From Sipunculus nudus (taxonomy: Eukaryota; Annelida; Sipuncula; Golfingiida; Sipunculidae): DNA of 64,000 nt. The notes under the pieces were generated by a model. It had not been told where the DNA came from and ran no database searches. It worked only from the letters and a program-made list of their open reading frames with translations. The stretch is taken from NCBI GenBank assembly GCA_026874595.1, contig CM049307.1:1761579-1825578 (forward strand), given 5' to 3'. Made by a program: the position numbers and the translations under genes. Position 1 is the stretch's first letter. Every line of letters starts with the position of its first letter. Of this stretch, positions 50,400 to 63,900 are shown piece by piece.

Positions 50400-51011
50400 C
50401 TAAAACATACAAGGAAAAATACATGTTACCTTTATGTCTCAAGAGAGCTGTGACTTAGGTATTGTGTTACAAATTCTAGTACGGATAATAGCCAGATGAT
50501 TGTTTTGATAATGCATTATTATGGAGTATCATAGTTAGATAATACCTTGAGATAGATAGCTTGGTAAAAGACACGTGTCTCGTTAGCTGTACGGTTTAAT
50601 TAGACGGAGCCGCCTCTGTTTTGGTGATCACTAGTGTTTGTTGTAGATTTTAAAGGAAGTACTGCTGTGTAAGTTAGGTTTTATAACACTCTGATGCTAG
50701 AGGCATTTCCTTATTTAAATTTGTGCAGTAATAAATGGTTGGCGTAATTTAGAGTAATGATTGGCCGGAGGACAATTGAGAGTTGTGACATCAGCAAGCA
50801 TTTATAAGGAGTGGAGTAGGACGTTTTTGGGAGAAAAGCCTGTTTTAGCATACCTTGTGTGGTACAGACTGATGATACCTACAGCAGTCCAGGGGTCAGT
50901 TTGCATATGTTACAGTGGAGACAGCTGAGATGTGGTGTCTAAAGTGTAGTAAGTTGATGTCTGAGGAAGCCACAAGTGATTTCTCTGTAAAGGACTTCAA
51001 AGCTAATAACT
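50400..51011. other. Unassigned sequence between exon and 74-bp array
   Basis: No copy elsewhere in the window. It has a mosaic look (CATTTATAAGGAGTGGAGTA near 50800), but no LTR partner or exon was found. Confidence 0.4.
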
Positions 51012-54000
51012 GACAGACTAGTAATCTGGCAGGTTGATACTTGTTGTGAGTGCTTCCAGGTACAGACTGAGGACTTTATATATATGCATTAATGGTAATC
51101 TGGCAGGTTGATACTTGTTGTGAATGCTTCCAGGTACAGACCGAGGACTTTATATATACGCATTACTGGTAATCTGGCAGGTTGATACTTGTTGTGAGTG
51201 CTTCCAGGTACAGACCGAGGACTTTATATGTAGGCATTACTGGTAATCTGGCAGGTTGATACTTGTTGTGAATGCTTCCAGGTACACACCGAGGACTTTA
51301 TATATACGTATTACTGGTAATCTGGCAGGTTGATACTTGTTGTGAATGCTTCCAGGTACAGACCGAGGACTTTATATATACGCATTACTGGTAATCTGGC
51401 AGGTTGATACTTGTTGTGAATGCTTCCAGGTACAGACTGAGGACTTTATATATACGTATTACTGGTAATCTGGCAGGTTGATACTTGTTTTGAATGCTTC
51501 CAGGAACAGACCGAGGACTTTATATATACGCATTACTGGTAATCTGGCAGGTTGCTACTTGTTGTGAGTGCTTCCAGGTACAGACCAAGGACTTTATATA
51601 TACGCATTACTGGTAATCTGGCAGGTTGATACTTGTTTTGAGTGCTTCCAGGAACAGACTGAGGACTTTATATATACGCATTACTGGTAATCTGGCAGGT
51701 TGATACTTGTTGTGAGTGCTTCCAGGTACAGACCGAGGACTTTATATATACGCATTACTGGTAATCTGGCAGGTTGATACTTGTTTTGAGTGCTTCCAGG
51801 AACAGACTGAGGACTTTATATATACGCATTACTGGTAATCTGGCAGGTTGCTACTTGTAGTGAGTGCTTCCAGGTACAGACCGAGGAATTTATATATATG
51901 CATTACTGGTAATCTGGCAGGTTGATACTTGTTGTGAGTGCTTCCAGGTACAGACCGAGGACTTTATATATACGCATTACTGGTAATCTGGCAGGTTGCT
52001 ACTTGTTGTGAGTGCTTCCAGGTACAGACCGAGGACTTTATATATACGCATTACTGGTAATCTGGCAGGTTGATACTTGTTGTGAGTGCTTCCAGGTACA
52101 GACCAAGGACTTTATATATACGCATTACTGGTAATCTGGCAGGTTGATACTTGTTGTGAGTGCTTCCAGGAACAGACTGAGGACTTTATATATACGCATT
52201 ACTGGTAATCTGGCAGGTTGATACTTGTTTTGAGTGCTTCCAGGAACAGACTGAGGACTTTATATATACGCATTACTGGTAATCTGGCAGGTTGCTACTT
52301 GTAGTGAGTGCTTCCAGGTACAGACCGAGGAATTTATATATATGCATTACTGGTAATCTGGCAGGTTGATACTTGTTGTGAGTGCTTCCAGGTACAGACC
52401 GAGGACTTTATATATACGCATTACTGGTAATCTGGCAGGTTGATACTTGTTTTGAGTGCTTCCAGGAACAGACTGAGGACTTTATATATACGCATTACTG
52501 GTAATCTGGCAGGTTGCTACTTGTAGTGAGTGCTTCCAGGTACAGACCGAGGAATTTATATATATGCATTACTGGTAATCTGGCAGGTTGATACTTGTTG
52601 TGAGTGCTTCCAGGTACAGACCGAGGACTTTATATATACGCATTACTGGTAATCTGGCAGGTTGATACTTGTTGTGAGTGCTTCCAGGTACAGACCGAGG
52701 CCTTTATATGTACGCATTACTGGTAATCTGGCAGGTTGATACTTGTTGTGAATGCTTCCAGGTACAGACCGAGGCCTTATATATACGCATTACTGGTAAT
52801 CTGGCAGGTTGATACTTGTTGTGAGTGCTTCCAGGTACAGACCGAGGACTTTATATATACGCATTACTGGTAATCTGGCAGGTTGATACTTGTTGTGAGT
52901 GCTTCCAGGTACAGACCGAGGACTTTATATATACACATTACTGGTAATCTGGCAGGTTGATACTTGTTGTGAGTGCTTCCAGGTACAGACCGAGGACTTT
53001 ATATATACGCATTACTGGAAATCTGGCAGGTTGATACTTGTTGTGAAAGCTTCCAGGTACAGACCGAGGACTTTATATATATGCATTACTGGTAATCTGG
53101 CAGGTTTATACTTGTTGTGAGTGCTTCCAGGTACAGACCGAGGACTTTATATATACGCATTACTGGTAATCTGGCAGGTTGATACTTGTTGTGAGTGCTT
53201 CCAGGTACAGACCGAGGACTTTATATATATGCATTTCTGGTAATCTGGCAGGTTGATACTTGTTGTGAGTGCTTCCAGGTACAGACCGAGGACTTTATAT
53301 ATACGCATTACTGGTAATCTGGCAGATTGATACTTGTTGTGAGTGCTCCCAGGTACAGACCGAGGACTTTATATAAACGTATTACTGGTAATCTGGCAGG
53401 TTGATACTTGTTGTGAGTGCTTCCAGGTACAGACCGAGGACTTTATATATACGTATTACTGGTAATCTGGCAGGTTGATACTTGTTGTGAGTGCTTCCTG
53501 GTACAGACCGAGGACTTTATATATACGTATTACTGGTAATCTGGCAGGTTGATACTTGTTGTGTGTGCTTCCAGGTACAGACCGAGGACTTTATATATAC
53601 ATATTACTGGTAATCTGGCAGGTTGATACTTGTTGTGAGTGCTTCCAGGAACAGACCGAGGACTTTATATATACGCATTACTGGTAATCTGGCAGGTTGA
53701 TACTTGTTGTGAATGCTTCCAGGTACAGACCGAGGACTTTATATATACGCATTACTGGTAATCTGGCAGGTTGATACTTGTTGTGAGTGCTTCCAGGTAC
53801 AGACCAAGGACTTTATATATACGCATTACTGGTAATCTGGCAGGTTGATACTTGTTGTGAATGCTTCCAGGTACAGACCGAGGACTTTATATATACGCAT
53901 TACTGGTAATCTGGCAGGTTGATACTTATTGTGAGTGCTTCCAGGAACAGACCGAGGACTTTATATATAAGCATTACTGGTAATCTGGCAGGTTGATACT

Positions 54001-54560
54001 TATTGTGAGTGCTTCCAGGAACAGACCGAGGACTTTATATATACGCATTACTGGTAATCTGGCAGGTTGATACTTGTTGTGAGTGCTTCCAGGTACAGAC
54101 CCAGGACTTAATATATACGCATTACTGGTAATCTGGCAGGTTGATACTTGTTGTGAATGCTTCCAGGTACAGACCGAGGACTTTATATATACACATTACT
54201 GGTAATCTGGCAGGTTGATACTTGTTGTGAGTGCTTCCAGGTACAGACCGAGGACTTTATATATACGCATTACTGGTAATCTGGCAGGTTGATACTTATT
54301 GTGAGTGCTTCCAGGTACAGACCGAGGACTTTATATATATGCATTACTGGTAATCTGGCAGGTTGATACTTGTTGTGAATGCTTCCAGGTACAGACCGAG
54401 GACTTTATATATACGCATTACTGGTAATCTGGCAGGTTGATACTTATTGTGAGTGCTTCCAGGAACAGACCGAGGACTTTATATATACGCATTACTGGTA
54501 ATCTGGCATGTTGATACTTGTTGTGAGTGCTTCTAGGAACAGACTGAGGACTTTATATAT
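51012..54560 (+). repeat. 74-bp minisatellite, about 48 units (3.5 kb)
   Basis: Units contain GGTAATCTGGCAGGTTGATA, CTTGTTGTGAGTGCTTCCAG and GAGGACTTTATATATACGCA. Variant units (CTACTTGTAGTGAG with GAGGAATTTATATATATGC) recur near 51850, 52300 and 52520, so blocks of several units have been duplicated. This is the largest array in the window. Confidence 0.95.
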
Positions 54561-55013
54561 ACCCATTACCATAGAGGTACAGGATATTCCTGTGGCAAAG
54601 CTTATTCTGGTACCAAGTCTTGGTGATTCCAGGAAATATCAGCTGTAAGAGACAACACTCAAAAAGACAAGTCTGTGTGTGGTACATGGACTGTTAAATG
54701 TGTATACACATTCAGAGACTGAGGATTATTGAAACTCTGGGAATACATCCCAGTGTTACATCCCAGTGTTACATGTGAGCGCGACAGCCAAATGGTTAGG
54801 AACTGAGTGATCAGGAACTTTGCTGTTTGCCGTCATGACTGGACTCTGTGTATTTAGTGATTATATTCATTATTGGTGTGGAGGGAGTCCTCTCCAGAGA
54901 ATATAAGAAACTTTTTTATAGTATATATTATTGTTTTGATAACAGAGGTCTTATTTGTTTTTTCTTTGAGTGTATGTATGTGTGATTGCAGCCAGTTTGT
55001 TTGACTCTAAAAA
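54561..55013. other. Unassigned sequence after the 74-bp array
   Basis: No exon recognised. Includes a short direct repeat ATCCCAGTGTTACATCCCAG near 54750. Confidence 0.4.
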
Positions 55014-58000
55014 CAAGGGACCCATGGGTCACGGCGCTCAGCTGATCGTGATTGGACTATAAATGTTTCTCCACTGTGATACTATATCGAGTCGATAAAG
55101 CTTATGAATATCATGGACATGTTGGGCTATTATAAAGGAGTGTAATGTAATATGTGAGTAAATTATAAAATGAAATTACCTGACTGATGGATTAATAGAG
55201 TAAAATATAGTGGTTTATTTTTTATTTATTTAGGGGTTGAAAATTGTGATATATTTGAGCAAATATGAATGCAATGACAGCAGTAATAAGCAGTAGTAGA
55301 ATGATGATAAGGCTATTTGTTGAAGGATCTAAAGTGTATGGTAGTCTGCAAGCTTTCAATTTGACAGATATGATGTTATGATTAACCATGCTGATGAAGT
55401 GATTTATGAATTTGTGACTGTGTGACATAATATCTCTTTAGTCTTGACAAGGTACATTATTGTGATGCCCACTATGTCTACATATTACACAATATTGACA
55501 TAATTTCTGGCATGTACATAGGTACCTACGGACGAATAGTTATACAAAATATTAAAGTATGAATTTATCTGATTCATCTTGTTCTTGCTTACTGAGGCTG
55601 ACTTTGGGATGGGGTTCGGAGAAGGGAAAAGTGAGGGCAGCACGAAGGTGGATGTAGAAATATTCTATTTTAATGTTTTTCATTTATATAAGAATATGAA
55701 AAGCTAAGAGGAAAGGGGCCCTCCAACTTGGTTATAGTAAATTTCTAAATATATGATTGCAAACTAATACTCTGACAAGACTGTCATGAAGAAAAACAGT
55801 AAAATTTTGAGATACTGTGATGCATATGAAAATTTACAGATGGAAAGGCAAGTGGACAGAATGGACTGATACCTTTATTTCACTTTCAAGGGAAAAATGC
55901 ATTTTAGTTTATATATAATCCTATTTTTTTAAGCATATCCACTTTTTCCATTAAGAAGTTTTTATCTGAATCATTTTTTTATTTACAGATTTTATTAATT
56001 TTTAATAAAAAAAACCTGAAAATATAAGTTAAAATATTAGAATTGTTGCAAAAGTTGCAATCATTATATATACATAGTAAAAAACTGAAACTATAAGTTA
56101 AAATATTAGAATTTCTGCAAAAGTTGCAATCATCATATATCCAGAGTGCAGCTCATATTGGGTCATATTATGCATACACATATATTTTGTTATTTTTAAA
56201 TCATAAATGTTTAAACTGAATTTAAAAGAAAATAATGCCACAACATGGCATCTACAAGAATATTCCTTGAATCACTATTAAAAAGTTTTGCACATTGGAG
56301 TTTTCAGTACATGCTTAATTTTATTCACCAAAATAAAATAAAAGTAAATTTGATAAAATAAAACATCTTTTCAAATAAAGTATACACTGTTGGTTGAATG
56401 AGGGACAAACAATATCATTGTGCTAATTACTATCCCAGTTTTAATTTATTACTGGAATTAATAGTCAATTTCACACCTGGTGAAGTTTTTACTCTTCTGA
56501 AGTAAGGAATTACTTATCTGATGAACATCCACACTTTCATAGCAATACACCACTTTGTGGACACAATTAAATGTACACTTTAATCACTGTAACCCTGGTG
56601 GTACAATACAAAATCTAAAATGTAGCATAGCCTAGAATAAGAATGAATCAAATACAGAAAATAATAACATTCATCTAGTTTATGCACCATCTGGAGGGGG
56701 GGGGGGGGGAGTGCAGGGCAGAGGGGAAGCCTGCTGGTAGTGGCCAGGCTGACCCAAGGCAAGCTGCCTGGGGTGGGTTACATAATGCAAGTGAAGGCTG
56801 TACTACTAGGTGGGCTAGATGTAAACAACACTTGACATGGTGTATGAAAACATGAATAAAAGCTATTCTTTCCAAATCAATTTCTTTGAAGTTTCAGATT
56901 TTAAAAGATTAAATCCTTATGTATATATGCTGTGAAAAATAAATCAACAGTGCCAAAGTTGGACAAAATTTAAGGAATTGATTTTTTATTTATGCTTATA
57001 ACTTGAAAAATTTGCAAAATTCAGATATAATTTTGGGTAGACAATTGAATCTTGATTAAATAAAGTTATATTCCTGAAAAAAAAGTCTCTAGGTTCAGCA
57101 ATTCTCATGTTATGTGAGTAAATATATTTCCTGATTTTTTTTAAAAATTGCAATATGTTTTGGCCCATAATTTCAAAATAATACCCAATACTGACCTAAT
57201 TTTTGGTATGTTCATAGAAAATGTATGAAAGAATGTGAATACTAAATACGATCAAAAACAGATCAGTGGTTTTGATATTAGGCAGCCTTGAAGTGTAACA
57301 ATGGCTTTTTTTTATGGAAAACGGAGTTTTTTTTCCTTAATATCTTGAAGGAACGAAGTCCTAATGACCCAATTTTCCATTTGGTAGGAGATTTTGGGGA
57401 CATCTAAAATTATGCCATCAGCCTGGGGAGCATAGAGATGTGCAAAGAATGACCTACAGTCATCAAAGTGGACTGCTTGACAATGTAAGGGAATACAACA
57501 AGAGCCTCCAAAAAAATTCAATAACTAGCCTAATTTTGCAGCTTTTATTTTCATATTTCAGATTTTTACAGATTAAATCCTTATGTATACATGCTGTGAA
57601 AATTAAATCCACAGTACTTACAGGAAAAAAACGTGCCGTGGCCAAAGTTGGGCAAAATTTAAGGTACCAATTTTATATTTTTGGCAATATTTAAAAAAAT
57701 TTAACAGATTTTTATCTAATTTTTGGTATACAATTAAATTTTGATTAATAAAAGTTGTATTACTGGAAAAAAAGTCCCTACGTTTAACACCTTTGGTCTT
57801 AAGTGACCAAATATCTTCCTGATTTTTTTACAAAGTCCATTATGGTTTGGCCCATAACTTTTTTAAATTATATAATACTGACTTAATATCTGGCATGTAC
57901 ATAGGAACTATATAGAAGAATATTTATGGTAAATATGAAGAAAACCAGATGAGTGGTTTTGATATTAGGCAGTCCTGAAGTGTGAAAATAGATTTCTAAT

Positions 58001-58249
58001 AAAAAATTGAGGTTTTTCCTTAATATCTCGAAGGAATGAAGTCCTATTGACCCAATTTTTGGCATGGTAGGAGATTTTGGGGACATCTAACTGTATGCCG
58101 ATTCGTAGGTCCAACGGTGTCAAAACGTGCCAGTCTTACGGACGGACATCCGGACAGACCGACGGACGGACGGACTGACGGACAGACAGACAGACGGACA
58201 ATGGACCACGACTATAGCTCAGATGACTTATAGTCAGCTGAGCTAAAAA
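55014..58249 (+). mobile_element. Family-1 element, copy b (3.2 kb)
   Basis: Head CAAGGGACCCATGGGTCACG, inverted motif GCGCTCAGCTGA. Tail with GACGG microsatellite (58138-58198), hairpin and GCTGAGCTAAAAA. Nearly collinear with 14888-18060 over its whole length. Differences include an extra TTTCTGGCATGTACATAGG block at about 55503 and an 11-13-G run at about 56697. Confidence 0.75.
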
Positions 58250-58719
58250 CCTTCACATTCAAATCTTTACTGGTGTGATGCTTTACTGTTATGATAACCC
58301 ACAGGCCTAATGCGAACCTGTGCAAAGTTTTGGAGTATGAATGGAGGTTTATTTTTTAAATTTAATATTGATCCTCTTAAGTCCTGCATATCCACCTTAG
58401 TCATTATGATTTCAGCAAAATGGATGTTTTTGACCTGCAAGTTTCAGACTAGTACATTTTAAAACAAGAATATGGGTAGTCGACAAGGGACTATGTTGTC
58501 CGCAGAAATCAGAGTGGGACGGGTGAAGTGAGGCATGGATTAACCCTTTACTGTTCAGATTAGCCTGTGGATTGTCACACTCCTACTGTTCAGATTTATT
58601 TTGCATTTTTTCCACATTTTGACATGAATCTATATAAGAGACATTAACTCAGTAACCGTTAAAGGTATCTTTGTGAAATTTTCAGCTTTTACTGTCAGGT
58701 ATATGTCCATCATGTTATT
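58250..58719. other. Unassigned; isolated family-2 head motif
   Basis: CAGGCCTAATGCGAACCTGTGCA at about 58303 in part (key words GGCCTAATGCGAACC) is the family-2 head without a body. The rest shows nothing. Confidence 0.5.
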
Positions 58720-60180
58720 TTATTTATTTTCTACATACCTGGTTTGATATGTATGTAGCTAAGGTATATACAGGTAAAAACAGGTAAATCTGTACTAACT
58801 GTATTTCCACTCACTGGTATATCACCAAAATGACCCCTTTCATCCTGTTCAGGTAACTCATTAACCATTTGATAAAAACAGGGAAATTTAAGGATTTTTT
58901 TTCACTCTAAGGTAATTATTAATTAAAGGTAAGAAAAAGGTAAATGATTTGGTTTAATACTGGAAAGGGAACCACCAACGAACCAGAATGTGCAAGTAAA
59001 ATTGGATTTTTCTGTGGAAATCAAATATTTTTCACCTGAAAAGCTTGCTGACCCAAAGAGCACATTCTATGATTATTAACATATAACACATATGTTTACC
59101 TGTACAGGTAAGTAAAGGTAAATTATTTTTTTTTCTGAATATGTTAGCAAACACCTTGTTCATCAATATAGTTACTATAAATTAATACCTTCTCTATTTA
59201 TGGACTGTATAATTCATTTTGATATAAGAACAGGTGCTTTTAATACAGTAATTAAGTTACCTATGTGAATAGTACCTTTGTTCTTCAACTGATCTAATTA
59301 CCTGTGGCAGTGACAAAATCATGCTGAAAAGTGGCTGAGAAGAATATGGATAAACAAGTGTCAACTGTGTAAAACCATTATATTTTGATTTTTCAGACAT
59401 GTAAAACATAAATTGATAATTTTGGTTACGGTTACACATAAAAACATACTCACCTGTACAGGTGAGTTCAGGTAAATACAGGTAAATTATTTTTTTCATG
59501 AAGTATATATTTTATACATGTAATAAGGGAGAAAAAAAAACATACAACTTAATTTTGAGTGCCATGTGTAAAATTTATGAATTATAGGTACTAACTGCAC
59601 TATTTATTGGGTTACCTGAAATGATACCTTAGATCTTAAACAGATTTAATTACCTTTGTAAGTACAGAATATAAAGACAACTTTTCATTTTAAAAGTGGA
59701 GAGGAAAATTTTGAAGGAGTTAAAACAATATGCAGAAGCTATCTTTTAATTAACTGCACAGCGACGAGACTTGTGGATTTCAATTTTGCCAATTTCTACC
59801 TGTAAAAGTTTACTCACCTGCACAGGTAAGATCAGGTAAATAAAGGTAAATTCTCATTTTTTTAATTTAAATTATATATTATACTTGTTATAAGGGACAT
59901 TGCAATAAAAACTATTTACTTTGTTCCAATGTGCAAAATATATAATTTATGGGTGTGAAATGCACTAATTATCTGGTTACCTGTAATATACCTTTTTATG
60001 TCAAATTAATATATATTTACATGTGCAGGCAAAAACAAATCGCCGACTGATTTTAAAATAAAATCTGGAAAAATGTGTCTACCCTGTTTGTTCACATTTC
60101 ATGCAATAATAAAATTGCTGTTTAGTTGGTCTGTCGCGTTTATCTGCACAGGTAAAAATCCAGGTGCGACAGGTAAACAG
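58720..60180. repeat. Degenerate ~360-bp tandem repeat rich in CAGGTAA
   Basis: Blocks around 58738, 59099, 59454, 59816 and 60151 each contain ACCTG(T/C)ACAGGT or a relative followed by two to four (A/C)AGGTAA words. Between them lie conserved GTTACCT... words near 59258, 59610 and 59973. Spacing is 334-362 bp. Divergence is high, so it is an old or constrained array. Confidence 0.7.
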
Positions 60181-60663
60181 GTGTGCACTTGGTTCGATCA
60201 ACGATTAGCCTAAATAAACGTTGATATATCCAAATCTTTCCCATTCGAAACAGTGCGATGGTACTAAAATTTGAAATAGAAAATCAAAACCAAAATGTCT
60301 TACACTTGTGAAAACTCTTATTTTCTTAATTGAGGGTATCCATGCAATTTCTTTTGTAGTACCCGCCCCCGCGGCTGACGGTGATTGAGCGATAATGAGT
60401 GAATTTAGCAATATGTAGCACACAAGGTACATTAACGAGGCGGTTTTCCAGACTTTAGTTGCAGAATTATCCTATCTAGTCAATATAACGGAAAAATTAA
60501 AATAAATAAAACATTTACTGGACAATTAAGATGCAAGACGACACGTCTGTTTTGGTTTTTTTTCCTGAACGGTCCAATTTTACCGCGTCATCCCTCAGCC
60601 AGCGGTGACGCACTGACGCTGTAAACTTTTCTCACCCAATCGTATCTACTTTTACATCGGCAA
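60181..60663. other. Low-repeat, CG-richer sequence
   Basis: No gene recognised. Local CG-rich words (CCCGCCCCCGCGGCTGACGG at about 60363). Confidence 0.4.
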
Positions 60664-60760
60664 GGTTCACGTGACTGGGTCTGGCGTGTTTATTTTGTAA
60701 AGTCTTTTAAATGGACATGGTTCACGTGACTGAGTCTGGCGTGTTTATTATAAGAAGCGT
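60664..60760. promoter_or_regulatory. 55-bp duplication carrying CACGTG boxes
   Basis: GGTTCACGTGACTGGGTCTG at 60664 recurs at 60719 as GGTTCACGTGACTGAGTCTG followed by GCGTGTTTATT in both. CACGTG at 60668 and 60723 is an E-box bound by bHLH-ZIP factors in animals. A regulatory role is inference. Confidence 0.5.
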
Positions 60761-60820
60761 CATGAGATGCTGTGCCGACTGGCGGTCGAATTATTCTTTT
60801 TTTTTTGTGGGGGTGGTGGT

Positions 60821-60841
60821 GGGGGGGGGGGGGGGGGGGGG
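60821..60841 (+). repeat. 21-G homopolymer
   Basis: Preceded by GTGGGGGTGGTGGT. The strand could form G-quadruplexes. Homopolymer length may be a sequencing or assembly estimate. Confidence 0.85.
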
Positions 60842-60908
60842 AGTTACCTGGAAACATCCTCTCACGTCATGCAAGAGTTACCTGGAAACATCCTCTCACG
60901 TCATGCAA
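60841..60908 (+). repeat. 34-bp tandem duplication
   Basis: GAGTTACCTGGAAACATCCT and CTCACGTCATGCAA occur at 60841 and again at 60875, identical by eye. Confidence 0.85.
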
Positions 60909-63900
60909 TATGTATGCATTAGAATCGATTTTTTTCCCGCAGGGATCAGAAACAATGAGAACACTGGTAGTACTAGTGGAACAATAATTTATTACATATA
61001 TAATAAATAGGCCTATGCACATTAATGTAAACAAATCGTTATTAACAAGAATATAAAATAACGGAAAATCAATATTTTTTATTGTTGGAAAGGTGTTTTT
61101 AAAATGTGCTATTGGGGATAATGCACATAATACCAAAGTTTATAAACGTGGGAAAACGATACTAAACTGTGAAGTAACACCAAAGAAACATGTTTTCACA
61201 GTACATTTTAATGTAGGTTATGTTATTCAAATATATAGGCCTACGTAAGTCCAACAATGCTTATTAAAATCATGCCTAGTTACTATGATTTCATAGCAGT
61301 ACATTCTGGTATCTTAGAGGACAATTGCATGTAGGCCTACATATCTTCATGCACTTACTTATCCAGGTCTTCAATTTGCACTTTATTTCAGTGACATTTA
61401 AATGAAGCATAATTACGTCATATGAAATTAATATAAAATGGAAATATAATATATAATTACATTTATTCAATTCAACTTCACTTGAAGAAAAGTAGAAAAT
61501 TTATTTAATAATTTTGAGATGCACATGCAATTCCTTGGTTAACTAGCTGTATACACGAGACCTAACTTCAAATCATTTAGCTAATCTGGTAACCTCCGTA
61601 TGCAACTTTGTACATTTAAGCCCTCATATAGTCAGAAATCATGCACTGCTGATAAAACTTCAGCTTCAGCAGGAAAGCATGCGGTCTCCCCAGGCTGCAA
61701 GGTGGTGATTTCACGGAGAGGCAGAGTTCCAGTTAATTATAAAACAATATGCAGCAACAATTCAATAATTCTTAAGAAGCACCTGGAATGTTCCAAAAAC
61801 TTCTAATAAGTTATGATCTCTTGGGTGTTTGTTTATTTATTTATTTTGTATTCACCAGTCCCGTCAGCTGTACAGACGCGGACCATGACCTACACCAGGC
61901 AATTATACATGTCGTTCGGTTCCCGAACATTGTAAATGATGTCATTATCCTTTGATGATTAATGTTATAGATGCCAATTTAAAGTAGTAATTTTCACTCC
62001 GAATCCCCGTCTGGTTGGCCACATGTTGTGTGCTGTCTTTCCGCTAAAATCTTCTGTGTGATAGGAAAATTTCCTTGTGCTAATAAAACTGTCAATCAAA
62101 CGTGAAAATGACAAGGTCGGTGGGTAAAAATAGAAGCCGACACCCTGTGGTATTTTAGGTCTTCGAAAGGGGCAAGTTTGAGACAAAGCCATCAAACATT
62201 TTGCAATATAGATATATTTGTATACCTGCGTCTTTTAAATCTTATTGTACAGCAATGTAAAGGTACAATTAGATTTCAGTCTAATTTGTCCACCTGCATG
62301 GTTTCTCGATCGTCATTTTGAATACACCATGCGCATGCATATCGAAAGTCCGCATCTTTGGTCTTAATATTTTACTTTCACTGTGTCACCGTCACTATAT
62401 ATATATACGCTATAGCTTCTAATTTAAGATTGGCGAATGCATTTTATTCATTTTCTTGCATGTATCATGACTGAGACTGACTCCGCCGTATGACTTTAAA
62501 GGATTATCATGACCACGACACATTTTCCATATTTAATCCCTGGGCCATGCATGCAAGCGTTGACTGGGTTTCGAGAGCGATATCAATATAAAGCGGCGTT
62601 TATACCGGGTGCACGTACGGTATATGCGATATATATGCAGTCTGCGGTATACGTTATGTATTTTTTATGAATATAGGCGGCGAATGAACCCGATTTGAGA
62701 AACTTTCATGGATGAAATATAAAAAGGAGTTATAAGTTCTGGTATTAGTGATCAGATTTTATGTTTAAAAGGTACACACATTTATAACTGTTCCTTACAA
62801 CAATGAATAGCCTGTTATAGGCAAACGTATTACAAAAAAAAATTATTTACTTCAATTCATAATATAATAGGTTATATTTTTTAAATTTAGTTTGCTATGT
62901 GCCATATATATTTAAGGATGTTTTGCAGCTCCGCCGAAAATCTGTTTCACTGGCAGTGACAACGACTGGTGCTTTTTTCAATCACTAATGAAAATTATAA
63001 TACGCACATAGGCCTATATATATACACACACACACAAAAGCGCGCACACGTGCACGTACACATGTAGCCTATACATATACAGGAAGTACTACACATATAA
63101 AAATTTGTAAAATCTGTTCAGTATGTGTTAAAACCGTATTAATACATATTTGTTCAAGCGTATAAGTCACTTACTGTCTTGTTTTACATATTCAAGGATC
63201 TGGGTGTATAGGCGTACAGTTCGATCCACGTACGTCGTAAAATAATTACTTCAATATTTCATGGAGTATAAAGTTATCTTTATATTTTACACTGGAAAAT
63301 TAACTATATCCATATAATATCTGGCTGTTTCTAATTTAAGACGGTATTAATTTTATTTTCAATCCAAAAAGCCTCTTAGAATGATTGACAGTTCTTGTGC
63401 ACGGCCGATTGTGCCCGATTACGATTGTACATAGAATGTTTGGCACAGAAATGATCACTAGTAAACAATCAGACATCACATATATATACGACATGATATA
63501 TGACAGTATCTTCGATTTTTAGTTAAGAAAATATGTTAATATTTAAAATAAATACTCATTTTATTATATGATATCGGTTAAAAATGGTTTTCAAGTGCCA
63601 GTACATGACACAGTAAGGAGGTCACGCAGATCACGTGCGTGGTGTCTGTCAGACGCGTCAGTCAGTCGGACGGCGATCATTGGTCACAAGTTAAACCAAT
63701 AAAAAAGGGGATAATATATGATCTTGGAAATGTTTAACGGAAGTTAAATCTGTAAACACACTGCACTTGATTTTGTCACCAGGATTGATTGCCAACATTT
63801 GGTAATTTACCGATTTCTGATGAATTTAGCGTAGGTGTCTGATTTTACTCTCGCAGCCGACATGTTACCAGGGCCCACGTAACAAGGCCACGTGAGTGAA

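Noticed and set aside
50460-55010. 74-bp array plus flanks as one large transposon
   Set aside because: Shared word ATTGTTTTGATAA at both sides is too short; no inverted or direct terminal repeats or target duplication found.
60711-61010. 99-codon open frame with poly-Gly
   Set aside because: The glycines come from the 21-G run; no domain and no conserved context.
61600-62195. Short open frames in the low-repeat region
   Set aside because: No domain, no splice pattern and no match to anything I recognise.
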